From CAVPDE01 sp964580575 (GTDB lineage Bacteria; Desulfobacterota; DSM-4660; Desulfatiglandales; HGW-15): a stretch of 38,618 nucleotides of DNA. The stretch spans positions 1-38,618 of the forward strand of contig CAZOLJ010000045.1 of assembly GCA_964580575.1 (NCBI GenBank), written 5' to 3'. Both the position numbers and the translations under genes were made by a program. The notes below the pieces were generated by a model. The model was not told the origin of the DNA and did not search any database. It saw nothing but the letters and a program-made list of their open reading frames with translations. Of the stretch, positions 32,003-38,618 are shown in pieces. The stretch's first letter is position 1. Each line of letters starts with the position of its first letter.

Positions 32003-32788
32003 ATGGCCAAAGCTCCCTCCAAATCTGCTGACGTCACTGTCCTCAAGTACAAGAAGGGGGAACAGATCATCAAGCAAGGGGATTATGGCATTTCCATCTA
32101 CATTATTCTGAACGGGTATGTAGAAGTGCTTAGGGAGTCGGATGGAGCGGACGTGGTGCTGGGCACCCTGGGGCCAGGGGACATATTCGGTGAAATGATT
32201 TTTCTGAACAAGGGCGTCGAGGTCCGCTCCGCCTCGGCCAGGGCTATCCAGGACTCTGAAATCGAGGTGTGGCACCCGGATGAGCTGGCAAAGAAATACG
32301 AGGAAATCGCTCCGGTCCTGAAAACCATGATCAACCAGGTTTTGAGACGCCTTCTTCGAATGCACAAACTCCTCGACAAGATGGCCCCCAGAATGCCGGC
32401 GCAAAGAGAGACAAAAGAGGACAAGAAGACCTCGAAGGAATCCCGGCGCCGTTATTACCGAAAAAGCGTGGATATCGAATGCGACTATCTCCCTCTCCAT
32501 GCCGGCCATGACTTCCGGAACCCGATGAAAGGACGCATCAGGGATTTGAGCATGACCGGCCTGCGGATGGAAGTCGCCTCCATGAATGCCTCTTATGCCT
32601 CCCACGAGGTAGGCAAATCCTTCAGGATTGAGACCGTGCTTCCCAATGATCAACCTCTCAAGCTCACCGCAAAGATCGTCAACGTGCACAAACAGGAAGG
32701 ACGGCTCCAGCTCGGGATCCAGTTCCATGATTTGCCGGATTACGACGGAACCCGAAAAACGTTATGGTTCTTCATGCTGCCCACTTGA
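32003..32788 (+). CDS. Cyclic-nucleotide-binding and PilZ domain fusion protein
   Basis: Protein of 261 residues joining two second-messenger domains. Residues 12-115 are a cNMP-binding beta-roll with a complete cassette, Gly63-Glu64 and Arg75-Ser76-Ala77. A basic, charged linker (about 128-147) leads to a PilZ domain: the Arg-rich RRRYYRK stretch (148-154) supplies RxxxR and DLSMTG (181-186) is the D-x-S-x-x-G c-di-GMP motif. No HTH or membrane segment is seen, so it may act by protein contact. I chose ATG 32003, which has AGGAAG upstream, over the open frame from 31958. Confidence 0.85.
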   Translation: MAKAPSKSADVTVLKYKKGEQIIKQGDYGISIYIILNGYVEVLRESDGADVVLGTLGPGDIFGEMIFLNKGVEVRSASARAIQDSEIEVWHPDELAKKYEEIAPVLKTMINQVLRRLLRMHKLLDKMAPRMPAQRETKEDKKTSKESRRRYYRKSVDIECDYLPLHAGHDFRNPMKGRIRDLSMTGLRMEVASMNASYASHEVGKSFRIETVLPNDQPLKLTAKIVNVHKQEGRLQLGIQFHDLPDYDGTRKTLWFFMLPT

Positions 32789-32801
32789 GGAGGGCTGAGA
32801 T

Positions 32802-33209
32802 ATGCCTGTGCATCCTACGGTCCATGCTTACATAGCCAATGAAGAGTTCTATCCGAACCAATCGGTGATCATTGAAGAGGGCACTGTGGGAGACTGGGTC
32901 TATGTCATCCTGGAGGGATCGGTGAAAGTCCGAAAAAAAACCCCTAAAGGTTTGGTCACCGTCGACACGCTTAAAGAAGGCGATGTGTTCGGAGAGATGG
33001 GATTCCTGGAGGGAGGCAAGAAAGTGCGCAGCGCCTCCGTGGTCGCATCCGGGGATGTGTGGGTAGGTATTCTGGATGGAGAAAAACTTACCACGGACTT
33101 TGAAATGATTCCTTCCAATCTCAAAGCCCTGATCCGATCCCTCGTCCTGAAGCTCAGAGAAACCACCGCGAATGTTTGCTCCATGGTCTCTGTTCAGGAC
33201 GAAAAATAG
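32802..33209 (+). CDS. Single-domain cyclic-nucleotide-binding protein
   Basis: Stand-alone beta-roll of 135 residues with the cassette Gly64-Glu65 and Arg76-Ser77-Ala78 intact, as needed for cNMP binding. No output domain follows, only a short helix (LKALIRSLVLKLRETT) as in the dimer helix of CRP. GAGGAGGG precedes the ATG by eight bases, 13 bases after the PilZ fusion gene stop. It probably works with its two neighbours; a cyclase is not seen in the window. Confidence 0.85.
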   Translation: MPVHPTVHAYIANEEFYPNQSVIIEEGTVGDWVYVILEGSVKVRKKTPKGLVTVDTLKEGDVFGEMGFLEGGKKVRSASVVASGDVWVGILDGEKLTTDFEMIPSNLKALIRSLVLKLRETTANVCSMVSVQDEK

Positions 33210-33223
33210 AGCGGTCGGGTTTT

Positions 33224-33275
33224 TCTGTTTTGTGCCTTTGCACCTTTGTACCTGTCTCGATGCAGGCAAAACAGA
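33224..33275. repeat. Dyad between convergent genes, possible bidirectional terminator
   Basis: TCTGTTTTG (33224-33232) pairs perfectly with CAAAACAGA (33267-33275). The loop repeats the words TGCCTTTGCACCTTTGTACC. T-runs lie on the outer left side (GGGTTTTTCTG). Confidence 0.4.
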
Positions 33276-33323
33276 CTGGAGGCGAGAATTTTACGCCCTT
33301 TCTCCGGGAGGGAACAATCTCTT

Positions 33324-34517
33324 CTAATTCTTGCTCATCATATACTTCACGGCCTTGTCAAGACCGTCCAGGGTAAGCTCGTACATGGGGAAGATCTCCT
33401 GAATGATCCCTATGGTGCGGGTGTAAGGCCATTCGATCTCGAGTTTCGGGTTCAGCCACAGGGAATAGCGAAAATTCTTTGCGATAAATTTTAGCCTCTC
33501 ATGGCTCGGCTTTCCTGACCGCTCCTCGAGGTGGATGGAGCCGTCCGTGGCCATCAGTTCATAGGGCGCCATGCTGGCATCCCCCACGATGATGAACCGC
33601 GTATCAGGATCCAGTCTCACGAGTTCATCGACAGCGTGCGGTTTGGAACGCCGGGGAGGATCTTCCCAAAGCGTGTCGTAGATCGTGTTGTGGAAAAAGA
33701 AGGTCTTGAGATCTTTGAACTGGGCCCGGCCATAGTTGAACAGGGTCTGCACCATCTCGATGTAAGGGTCCATGGACCACCCTCCGTTGTCGATGGCCAG
33801 GATCACCTTGAGCCGGTCTTTCAGGCTCCGCTCAAAAACGATCTCAATCTCGCCGGCATTCTTCATGGTCTGATAGATGGTCTCGTCGACGTTCACCTGA
33901 TCCTTCGCTCCCACAGGAACCATGTTTCTCAGCCGCTTCAGGGCTTCCCCCATCTGCGCCTGAGTCAAGGGGCCTTCCTGCGAGTAGTCCCTGTAACGGC
34001 GATCCATAGCCACTTTGACCGCCGACTTGTTCCTCGACACCCCGCCAACCCTCATGCCTCCGGGATGAAAGCCCGAATGTCCGACGGGCGATGTGCCGTG
34101 AGTGCCGATCCACTTGCTTCCCCCGTGGTGGGCCTCGGTCTGCTCCTTCAGGCGATCGAGGAAGTACTTGATCAATTCCTCAGGCGTCAGCTTAGAGAGT
34201 TCCTTCGCATCGGCGCCAAGAGCCTGGGCCAGGCCTTCCGGATCCTTCAGCCACTCCTGAAGGAGTGTTTTAGCCACCTCTGCAAGCTCCACCTCGGTCG
34301 GGTCTTTGAGTTCCGCTCCCTCAAATTGGTGGGAAAAGACCTGATCGTAGAGATCGAAATACCGTTCGCTCTTCACAAGGATGGCTCGCGCCGCAGTGTA
34401 GAAGTCGTCAACGGAATTGACCAGGCCGATGCTGAGCGCCTTCTGAAGCGTGAGGAAGGCCGTAGGAGAGACGGGAATTCCCACTTTTCTTAAGGTATAG
34501 AAAAACTCAGTGAACAT
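33324..34517 (-). CDS. VWA-domain protein, partner of a MoxR ATPase
   Basis: Protein of 397 residues. The N-terminal half is helical and charged, with a Gly/His-rich middle (HHGG, GTHGTSPVGHSGFHPGG at about 130-155). The C-terminal half is a von Willebrand A domain beginning LKVILAIDNGGWSMDPY. The MIDAS motif would normally be DxSxS; here Asp243 is followed by NGGWS, so the metal site looks altered. MoxR/VWA pairs act as chaperones for metalloenzyme or complex assembly. The start is 45 bases after the moxR gene. The target is unknown; no CoxL or similar enzyme is nearby. Confidence 0.85.
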   Translation of the reverse strand: MFTEFFYTLRKVGIPVSPTAFLTLQKALSIGLVNSVDDFYTAARAILVKSERYFDLYDQVFSHQFEGAELKDPTEVELAEVAKTLLQEWLKDPEGLAQALGADAKELSKLTPEELIKYFLDRLKEQTEAHHGGSKWIGTHGTSPVGHSGFHPGGMRVGGVSRNKSAVKVAMDRRYRDYSQEGPLTQAQMGEALKRLRNMVPVGAKDQVNVDETIYQTMKNAGEIEIVFERSLKDRLKVILAIDNGGWSMDPYIEMVQTLFNYGRAQFKDLKTFFFHNTIYDTLWEDPPRRSKPHAVDELVRLDPDTRFIIVGDASMAPYELMATDGSIHLEERSGKPSHERLKFIAKNFRYSLWLNPKLEIEWPYTRTIGIIQEIFPMYELTLDGLDKAVKYMMSKN

Positions 34518-34562
34518 AAGAAAACCTAATAGGACACAGCTCCAAACGGATAACCACTGGAA

Positions 34563-35414
34563 TTACAGTCTGAATCTGGAAACAGCGCCTTGCGCCACCG
34601 CATAGTCCGGGCTTTTCTTGAACAGCACTCCCAGGTATGGGACCTCTCCCTTGACCAGATCTTTGACCTTGAAATCCGGATCAGCCCGCAGAGCCCTGAT
34701 CCAGTTGATCAGTTCCCGGGTGGCCGGCTTTTTCTCAATCCCCCGGATCTCCCTTAAACGATAGAACACCTTGATCGTGTTTTCCAGCAGATCGCGGCTG
34801 AGTTCCGGGAAATGCACCCCCACGATGCTTCTCATCATGTCCTGGTCAGGGAACGCGATGTGATGGAAATTACAGCGGCCCAGGAAAGGATCGGAGAGAT
34901 CCTTCTTCGCGTTTGATGTGATGATGATCACGGGCCTGTTTTTCGCGCGCATGGTCTTGTCGATTTCAATGATGTCAAAGGACATCTGGTCGAGGACGTC
35001 CAGCATGTCATCCTGAAAATCCGTATCCGCCTTGTCAATCTCGTCGATGAGCAGAACCACCTTTGCCTCGGCCACAAAGGACTGCCCGATCTTGCCCATG
35101 CGGATGTATTCCTCGATGTTGCTCACATCTCTCTTGGAATCTCCGAACCGGCTGTCGTTGAGCCGCGTCAGGGTGTCATACTGGTACAGGGCATCGATCA
35201 ACTTCATGCTCGATTTCACATTCAGGATGATCAGGGGCATGTTCATCGCCTCGGCGATGGCATAGGCCAGCATGGTCTTCCCAGTGCCCGGCTCCCCTTT
35301 CAAAAGAAGAGGCATTTCAAGGGCCATGGAGATGTTCACGATCTTCGCCAGTTCCTCATCCAGCACATATTTGGAAGCTCCGGTAAACTTCGTCTGCGAA
35401 TTATCAGCGTGCAT
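34563..35414 (-). CDS. MoxR-family AAA+ ATPase
   Basis: AAA+ chaperone ATPase of 283 residues. Walker A is GEPGTGKT (40-47), Walker B LLIDEIDKAD, sensor 1 IITSNAKKDL, and an arginine-finger region LGRCNFHHIAF follows. The MoxR-type insert before helix 2 is present. It pairs with the VWA protein downstream. GGAGTGAGGAA precedes the ATG. The 140 bases upstream, shared with a divergent gene, show no obvious operator. Confidence 0.92.
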   Translation of the reverse strand: MHADNSQTKFTGASKYVLDEELAKIVNISMALEMPLLLKGEPGTGKTMLAYAIAEAMNMPLIILNVKSSMKLIDALYQYDTLTRLNDSRFGDSKRDVSNIEEYIRMGKIGQSFVAEAKVVLLIDEIDKADTDFQDDMLDVLDQMSFDIIEIDKTMRAKNRPVIIITSNAKKDLSDPFLGRCNFHHIAFPDQDMMRSIVGVHFPELSRDLLENTIKVFYRLREIRGIEKKPATRELINWIRALRADPDFKVKDLVKGEVPYLGVLFKKSPDYAVAQGAVSRFRL

Positions 35415-35556
35415 TTCCTCACTCCTTCGTATAAGATCCTTCTTCCTTAAGGAAGAGTTTTCATTTCAGAACATAGATTCAAAAAATAATCATAAGCTTT
35501 GTAATATACAAGCCCCAGCATAATCTGTCAAACGCCCATTTGCGGAGACCCTTCTC

Positions 35557-36141
35557 ATGCCGCTTGCTTTTGAATCCCTGAATCGAGGAAGAGTCGCTTT
35601 TGGCTTCTTCAACATTGACACCGACCTGCTCCTTCTGCAGCAGTATTTTCTTTTTGCCGACGATTTCTGCGGCTTTCTTGTCCCTATGGCGGAAGACCCG
35701 AGGCAGGCCCCCTATGAAAACGCCTGGCCGGTCTATTCCATCGACGACCCGAGAAAGATCGGAGACCTCATGGCCGCCATTCACGGCATCCGGCACACCG
35801 GCTTCATCGGAGAGGTTTACAGGCAATTTCCCTTTCCCAAAAGCGAAGCGGGGTTTAAGCAAAAGCCGGAAGGGTTTCAAAATCGAGACTGGATGATTTC
35901 CCTGCTGGAAAAATGGGCGGCGAGGAAAACAATCTCTGTCCGTGCGGACCGGCAGCATGAAACCGTTTCATTCGGCGAATACCTTTTCACAAAGCAGGTC
36001 TTCCACCAGCTCATCCAGTACGTCTGGGTGGGAGGATACCCACGGTGGAAAGACGAAATCCGTCCTGGTTATGTGATGGAGATGAAGGAACGCCTCGAAA
36101 AGGCCGGCGCCTGGCTGACCCGGGGCTTGGTCTTCCCCTGA
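35557..36141 (+). CDS. Unrecognised conserved-looking protein
   Basis: I do not recognise this family. It has 194 residues, no signal peptide and no cysteine metal site. The start reads as a beta strand (RGRVAFGFFNIDTDLLLLQQYFLFADDF), and the end is rich in aromatic and basic residues (YVWVGGYPRWKDEIRPGYVMEMKERLEKAGAWL split over the tail). Codon use and the unbroken frame support a real gene. It is divergent from moxR and upstream of rarA, separated from the latter by a repeat-filled gap. Confidence 0.7.
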   Translation: MPLAFESLNRGRVAFGFFNIDTDLLLLQQYFLFADDFCGFLVPMAEDPRQAPYENAWPVYSIDDPRKIGDLMAAIHGIRHTGFIGEVYRQFPFPKSEAGFKQKPEGFQNRDWMISLLEKWAARKTISVRADRQHETVSFGEYLFTKQVFHQLIQYVWVGGYPRWKDEIRPGYVMEMKERLEKAGAWLTRGLVFP

Positions 36142-36203
36142 AATGCCCCCTTTCTCTGCCCCCTTCTCATAAAGCGAGGCCGGGAGGCTTGCCCCTAAGA
36201 ATG

Positions 36204-36237
36204 CCCCCTCCCCTTTGCGAGGGGTTAGGGGAGGGGG
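36204..36237. repeat. GC-rich hairpin repeat upstream of rarA
   Basis: CCCCCTCCCC (36204-36213) pairs with GGGGAGGGGG (36228-36237). A competing inner hairpin CCCCT-TTGCG-AGGGG shares the left arm. The TTGCGAGGGGTTAGGGGAGGG wording is like the dispersed intergenic repeats found in many environmental genomes. The preceding CCCCCTT words at 36144-36165 belong to the same style. Confidence 0.6.
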
Positions 36238-36278
36238 AAGCGGGCCTTGGCAAGCAAACATGGAGATGGTGCTTTAGA

Positions 36279-37574
36279 ATGGAAACCCCATTTACGCCGC
36301 TGGCCGACCGGATGAGGCCAAGAAGGATAGAGGAGATGGTGGGGCAGGACCATCTTCTGGGCCCGAACTCCGTGCTCCTCAGGGCGATCCAGTCCGGCCG
36401 CCTCTTCTCCGTTATCCTGTGGGGGCCCCCGGGCTCGGGCAAGACCACTCTGGCAAAGCTCATCGCCCAGTACACTCAGAATCCCTTCCAGGCTTTTTCA
36501 GCCGTCACCTCCGGCGTGAAAGAGCTGAGACAGATCATTGACGGAGCCGAAAGAAACCGCAACCTCACCGGAAAGCCCACCCTTCTCTTTGTGGATGAGA
36601 TCCACCGGTTCAACAAGGCCCAGCAGGACGCTTTCCTGCCCTATGTGGAAAATGGGGTGATTGTCCTCATCGGGGCCACGACCCAGAATCCCTCCTTTGA
36701 AGTCATCCCTCCTCTCCTCTCAAGAGCCAGGGTCATGGTTCTTCGTCCTCTGGAGCGGGAGGATCTCCGAAAAATACTGGATCGGGCGATCACGGACAAG
36801 GAATCGGGTTTGGGAAACCTGGAGGTCAGGATCGAGAAGGAGGCCCTGGAACACCTCATCGACCTTTCCTCAGGGGATGCGCGGGTTGCCCTCAACAACC
36901 TGGAGATCGCCGTCGAGTATGTGACAGGAGAAGGGCAAGGGCCCAGGATTCTTGATCTGGCGAGCGTGGAGCAGGCTCTGAGCAGGAAAGCGCTCGCTTA
37001 TGACAAAGACGGCGAGGAACACTACAATCTCATTTCCGCTTTTCACAAAGCCCTTCGAGGAAGCGATGAACAGGCTTCCCTTTACTGGCTCTACAGGATG
37101 CTGATGGCCGGAGAAGACCCTCTCTTCATCTGCCGTCGCATGATTCGCTTTGCGTCAGAGGACGTGGGGCTGGCAGATCCCAACGCACTGCAGGTGACCC
37201 TGTGCGCCTTCGAAGCGTGGGAGAAAGTGGGACCGCCCGAGGCGGAGCTCGCTCTGGCCGAAGCGGCGGTCTACCTGGCCTCCGCTCCGAAGAGCAACGC
37301 CCTCTATGTGGCGGAGAAAGCCGTGAAGGCCGAGATTGAGGAATCAGGAGCCCAGCCCGTGCCGCTTCACATCCGCAATGCTCCCACGAAGCTGATGAAA
37401 GAGCTCGGCTATGCCAGAGGCTATCAGTATCCCCACAACCATCCCGGTGCTTGGGTGAAACAGGAGTATTATCCGGAGAAAGTCAAAAGCCGGATCTATT
37501 ATCGGCCCACGGGAAGGGGATTCGAAAAAGAGGTCAAGGCCAGGATCGAAGCAATAAACAAGAAAAGAGAATAA
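36279..37574 (+). CDS. rarA: Replication-associated recombination protein A (RarA/MgsA)
   Basis: Clamp-loader-like AAA+ ATPase of 431 residues that acts at stalled forks. FTPLADRMRPRRIEEMVGQDHLLG is the family start, Walker A is WGPPGSGKTT (48-57), Walker B FVDEIHRF, and sensor 1 IGATTQNPSFEV. The C-terminal tetramerisation domain shows HYNLISAFHKALRGSDEQASLYWLYRML and the PLHIRNAPTKLMKELGYGxGYQYPH-type ending. A longer open frame starts at 36045, but its upstream part overlaps the previous gene and a repeat, so ATG 36279 is chosen; only a distant GGAG precedes it. Confidence 0.94.
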   Translation: METPFTPLADRMRPRRIEEMVGQDHLLGPNSVLLRAIQSGRLFSVILWGPPGSGKTTLAKLIAQYTQNPFQAFSAVTSGVKELRQIIDGAERNRNLTGKPTLLFVDEIHRFNKAQQDAFLPYVENGVIVLIGATTQNPSFEVIPPLLSRARVMVLRPLEREDLRKILDRAITDKESGLGNLEVRIEKEALEHLIDLSSGDARVALNNLEIAVEYVTGEGQGPRILDLASVEQALSRKALAYDKDGEEHYNLISAFHKALRGSDEQASLYWLYRMLMAGEDPLFICRRMIRFASEDVGLADPNALQVTLCAFEAWEKVGPPEAELALAEAAVYLASAPKSNALYVAEKAVKAEIEESGAQPVPLHIRNAPTKLMKELGYARGYQYPHNHPGAWVKQEYYPEKVKSRIYYRPTGRGFEKEVKARIEAINKKRE

Positions 37575-37576
37575 GA

Positions 37577-37697
37577 AGCGAGGAGCAAAGAGCAAAGCGC
37601 GGAGAGCAAAGAGCGGAGGGCAAAGAGTCAAGGGCCCAAACGCGAGGGATTGGCTCCCAGAATTTTTTGCTCTCAGCTCTTAGCTCTAGGCTCTACG
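37577..37697. repeat. Word-repeat spacer downstream of rarA
   Basis: The left half repeats GAGCAAAGAGC-type words; the right half repeats GCTCTTAGCTCTAGGCTCT words. GAGAGCAAA (37602-37610) is a perfect mirror of TTTGCTCTC (37666-37674). Before the right arm stands a T6 run. It may end rarA transcription. Confidence 0.55.
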
Positions 37698-37714
37698 CTG
37701 ATTTCCGACGGAAG

Positions 37715-37748
37715 TGGACTTTCCTGGAATGATTGCCTAAAATAGGCA
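37715..37748 (+). promoter_or_regulatory. Promoter and operator of the toxin-antitoxin pair
   Basis: TGGACT (37715-37720), a 17-base spacer and TAAAAT (37738-37743) make a reasonable sigma-70 promoter. The -10 lies inside the perfect dyad TGCCTA-AAA-TAGGCA (37734-37748), a likely autoregulatory site. GGAGG (37753-37757) follows at once, leaving a leader of only about 15 bases. Confidence 0.55.
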
Positions 37749-37764
37749 TATCGGAGGTAGAACT

Positions 37765-38100
37765 ATGACCCTCTCATTTGCAAAAGAAGCTGTCCCTCTC
37801 CAGGCCGATGAGGATGGAGTTGTTCGCATCGGGAAGACTCGCGTAACTCTGGATACGGTTGTCGAGGCTTTCTCTGATGGTGCTACCGCGGAAGAGATCG
37901 TCCAACAGTACCCCTCCTTGAACCTCGCCGATGTCTACCAGGTCATTGGCTATTATTTGCGCCGGCCGGCTCATGTTGATCAATACCTGCAAAAGCGAAA
38001 AGCCAAAGCAGCGGCAGTGAAAAAGAAAAATGAGTCCAAATTTGATCCTCAAGGTTTGCGCGACCGATTGACGGCTCGCCGCACCAGCCAGGCGCGATAG
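37765..38100 (+). CDS. DUF433 antitoxin (VapB-like)
   Basis: Small protein of 111 residues. GKTRVTLDTVVEAFSDGATAEEIVQQYPSLNLADVYQVIGYYLRR-type wording is the DUF433 domain (about 20-65), a small helical, HTH-like fold. The basic C-terminal tail (KRKAKAAAVKKKNESKFDPQ) is the part that usually grips the toxin. GGAGG is seven bases before the ATG. It ends three bases before the DUF5615 gene; the pair is a known toxin-antitoxin arrangement in cyanobacteria and Desulfobacterota. Confidence 0.88.
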   Translation: MTLSFAKEAVPLQADEDGVVRIGKTRVTLDTVVEAFSDGATAEEIVQQYPSLNLADVYQVIGYYLRRPAHVDQYLQKRKAKAAAVKKKNESKFDPQGLRDRLTARRTSQAR

Positions 38101-38103
38101 GCC

Positions 38104-38457
38104 ATGCTTCGGCTTGCTGCGGACGAGAACTTCAACAACGACATTGTGCGCGGCCTGCTGCGCCGCAAGCCGGATTTAGACATCGTCCGCGTCCAAGATG
38201 CGGGGCTGTCCGGAGCAGACGATTCCACCGTTTTAGAATGGACCGCGAAAGAAGAGCGAATACTGCTTACCCACGATGTATCCACGATGACGCGCTATGC
38301 CTATGAGCGCATTCAGTCGCACAAGCACATGCCTGGCATCTTCGAGGTCAGCCGCAATCTCCCAATCGGGAACGTCATTGAAGATATTCTGCTTCTCGCA
38401 GAGTACAGCTATGACGATGAATGGAGTGGTCAGGTTCGCTATCTGCCTTTACGTTAA
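38104..38457 (+). CDS. DUF5615 PIN-like toxin
   Basis: PIN-like putative RNase of 117 residues. LAADENFN (Asp7, Glu8, Asn9) starts the fold, GADDSTVLEWTAKEERILLTHDVSTM supplies Asp40 and Asp58, and the end GQVRYLPLR is usual for this family. The acidic residues would bind the metal for RNA cleavage. It is co-transcribed with the DUF433 gene just upstream, so it depends on that protein to be silent. Confidence 0.88.
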   Translation: MLRLAADENFNNDIVRGLLRRKPDLDIVRVQDAGLSGADDSTVLEWTAKEERILLTHDVSTMTRYAYERIQSHKHMPGIFEVSRNLPIGNVIEDILLLAEYSYDDEWSGQVRYLPLR

Positions 38458-38618
38458 GCTTCGAAGTTCTTGCTGAGGTTGAAAATGGGAAGCAAACCTG
38501 ATTGAGATTTTGCAGGGCGAAATAGGCGTTTGCACCATTCGAGCCGAAAAAAGCTAAGAACGTTCTAAGACTGAAGTGGGGAACTCTGGCGAGGGCTCTC
38601 CTCGTTACCTCGATTAAG
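38458..38618. other. Terminal stretch without recognisable gene
   Basis: The last 161 bases contain no open frame with family support, no tRNA and no clear terminator. A following gene may begin beyond the window. Confidence 0.5.

Noticed and set aside
36045..36278. N-terminal extension of the rarA open frame
   Set aside because: It overlaps the preceding gene and a GC-rich repeat; family homology starts at METPFTPLADR.
1..38618. CRISPR array, prophage or integrase
   Set aside because: No regularly spaced identical repeats, no phage structural genes and no integrase were seen; the only mobile signal is the small inverted-repeat element.

Overview
The window looks like a chromosomal segment of a Gram-negative, probably anaerobic member of the Desulfobacterota (old Deltaproteobacteria). 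This rests on an LptD outer-membrane protein, Bug/TctC and TRAP carboxylate transporters, a corrinoid methyltransferase pair, a phosphofructokinase with pyrophosphate-type residues, and the order tadA, tRNA-Ser, dnaX, ybaB, recR. Base composition is moderately GC-rich by eye. The taxonomic call is inference from gene content.

Region 1 (1-5570): a tripartite tricarboxylate transporter operon (tctC cut by the window edge, tctB, tctA) runs into an unrecognised protein with a thioredoxin-like CxxC end on the other strand. Then come a pair of REP-like hairpins and a LysR regulator with a clear dyad in its upstream region. Region 2 (5571-9000): a three-gene cassette encodes a mannosylglycerate-synthase-like glycosyltransferase, a small unknown protein and a sulfatase-fold enzyme with threonine at the usual Cys/Ser position. 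It ends at a terminator, followed by the remnant of a metallo-beta-lactamase gene. Region 3 (9005-15803, minus strand): an apparent operon reads iclR, dctP, fused dctQM, a uroporphyrinogen-decarboxylase-family methyltransferase, a corrinoid protein and a second TctC paralogue. It has a promoter overlapped by two IclR-type palindromes. It looks like uptake and corrinoid-dependent demethylation of an organic acid.

Region 4 (15956-22750): housekeeping genes on the plus strand: sirtuin, SAM hydrolase, (HNH nuclease on minus), tadA, two serine tRNAs, dnaX, ybaB, recR and an FAD-linked oxidase. Region 5 (22751-23033): a 283-bp inverted-repeat element fills the gap between two convergent genes, and its ends form both stop codons. 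Region 6 (23034-31005, minus strand): PPi-type phosphofructokinase, lptD, folC, a UvrD-type helicase and a zinc-ribbon/Yip1 membrane protein.

Region 7 (31234-33209): three consecutive cyclic-nucleotide-binding-domain genes, one fused to PilZ. Region 8 (33324-35414, minus): a MoxR ATPase with its VWA partner. Region 9 (35557-38457): an unknown protein, the RarA clamp-loader-like ATPase, and a DUF433/DUF5615 toxin-antitoxin pair with its own promoter and operator. The last 160 bases hold nothing I can identify. Several intergenic gaps are filled with short, self-complementary word repeats that seem to be a family trait of this genome.
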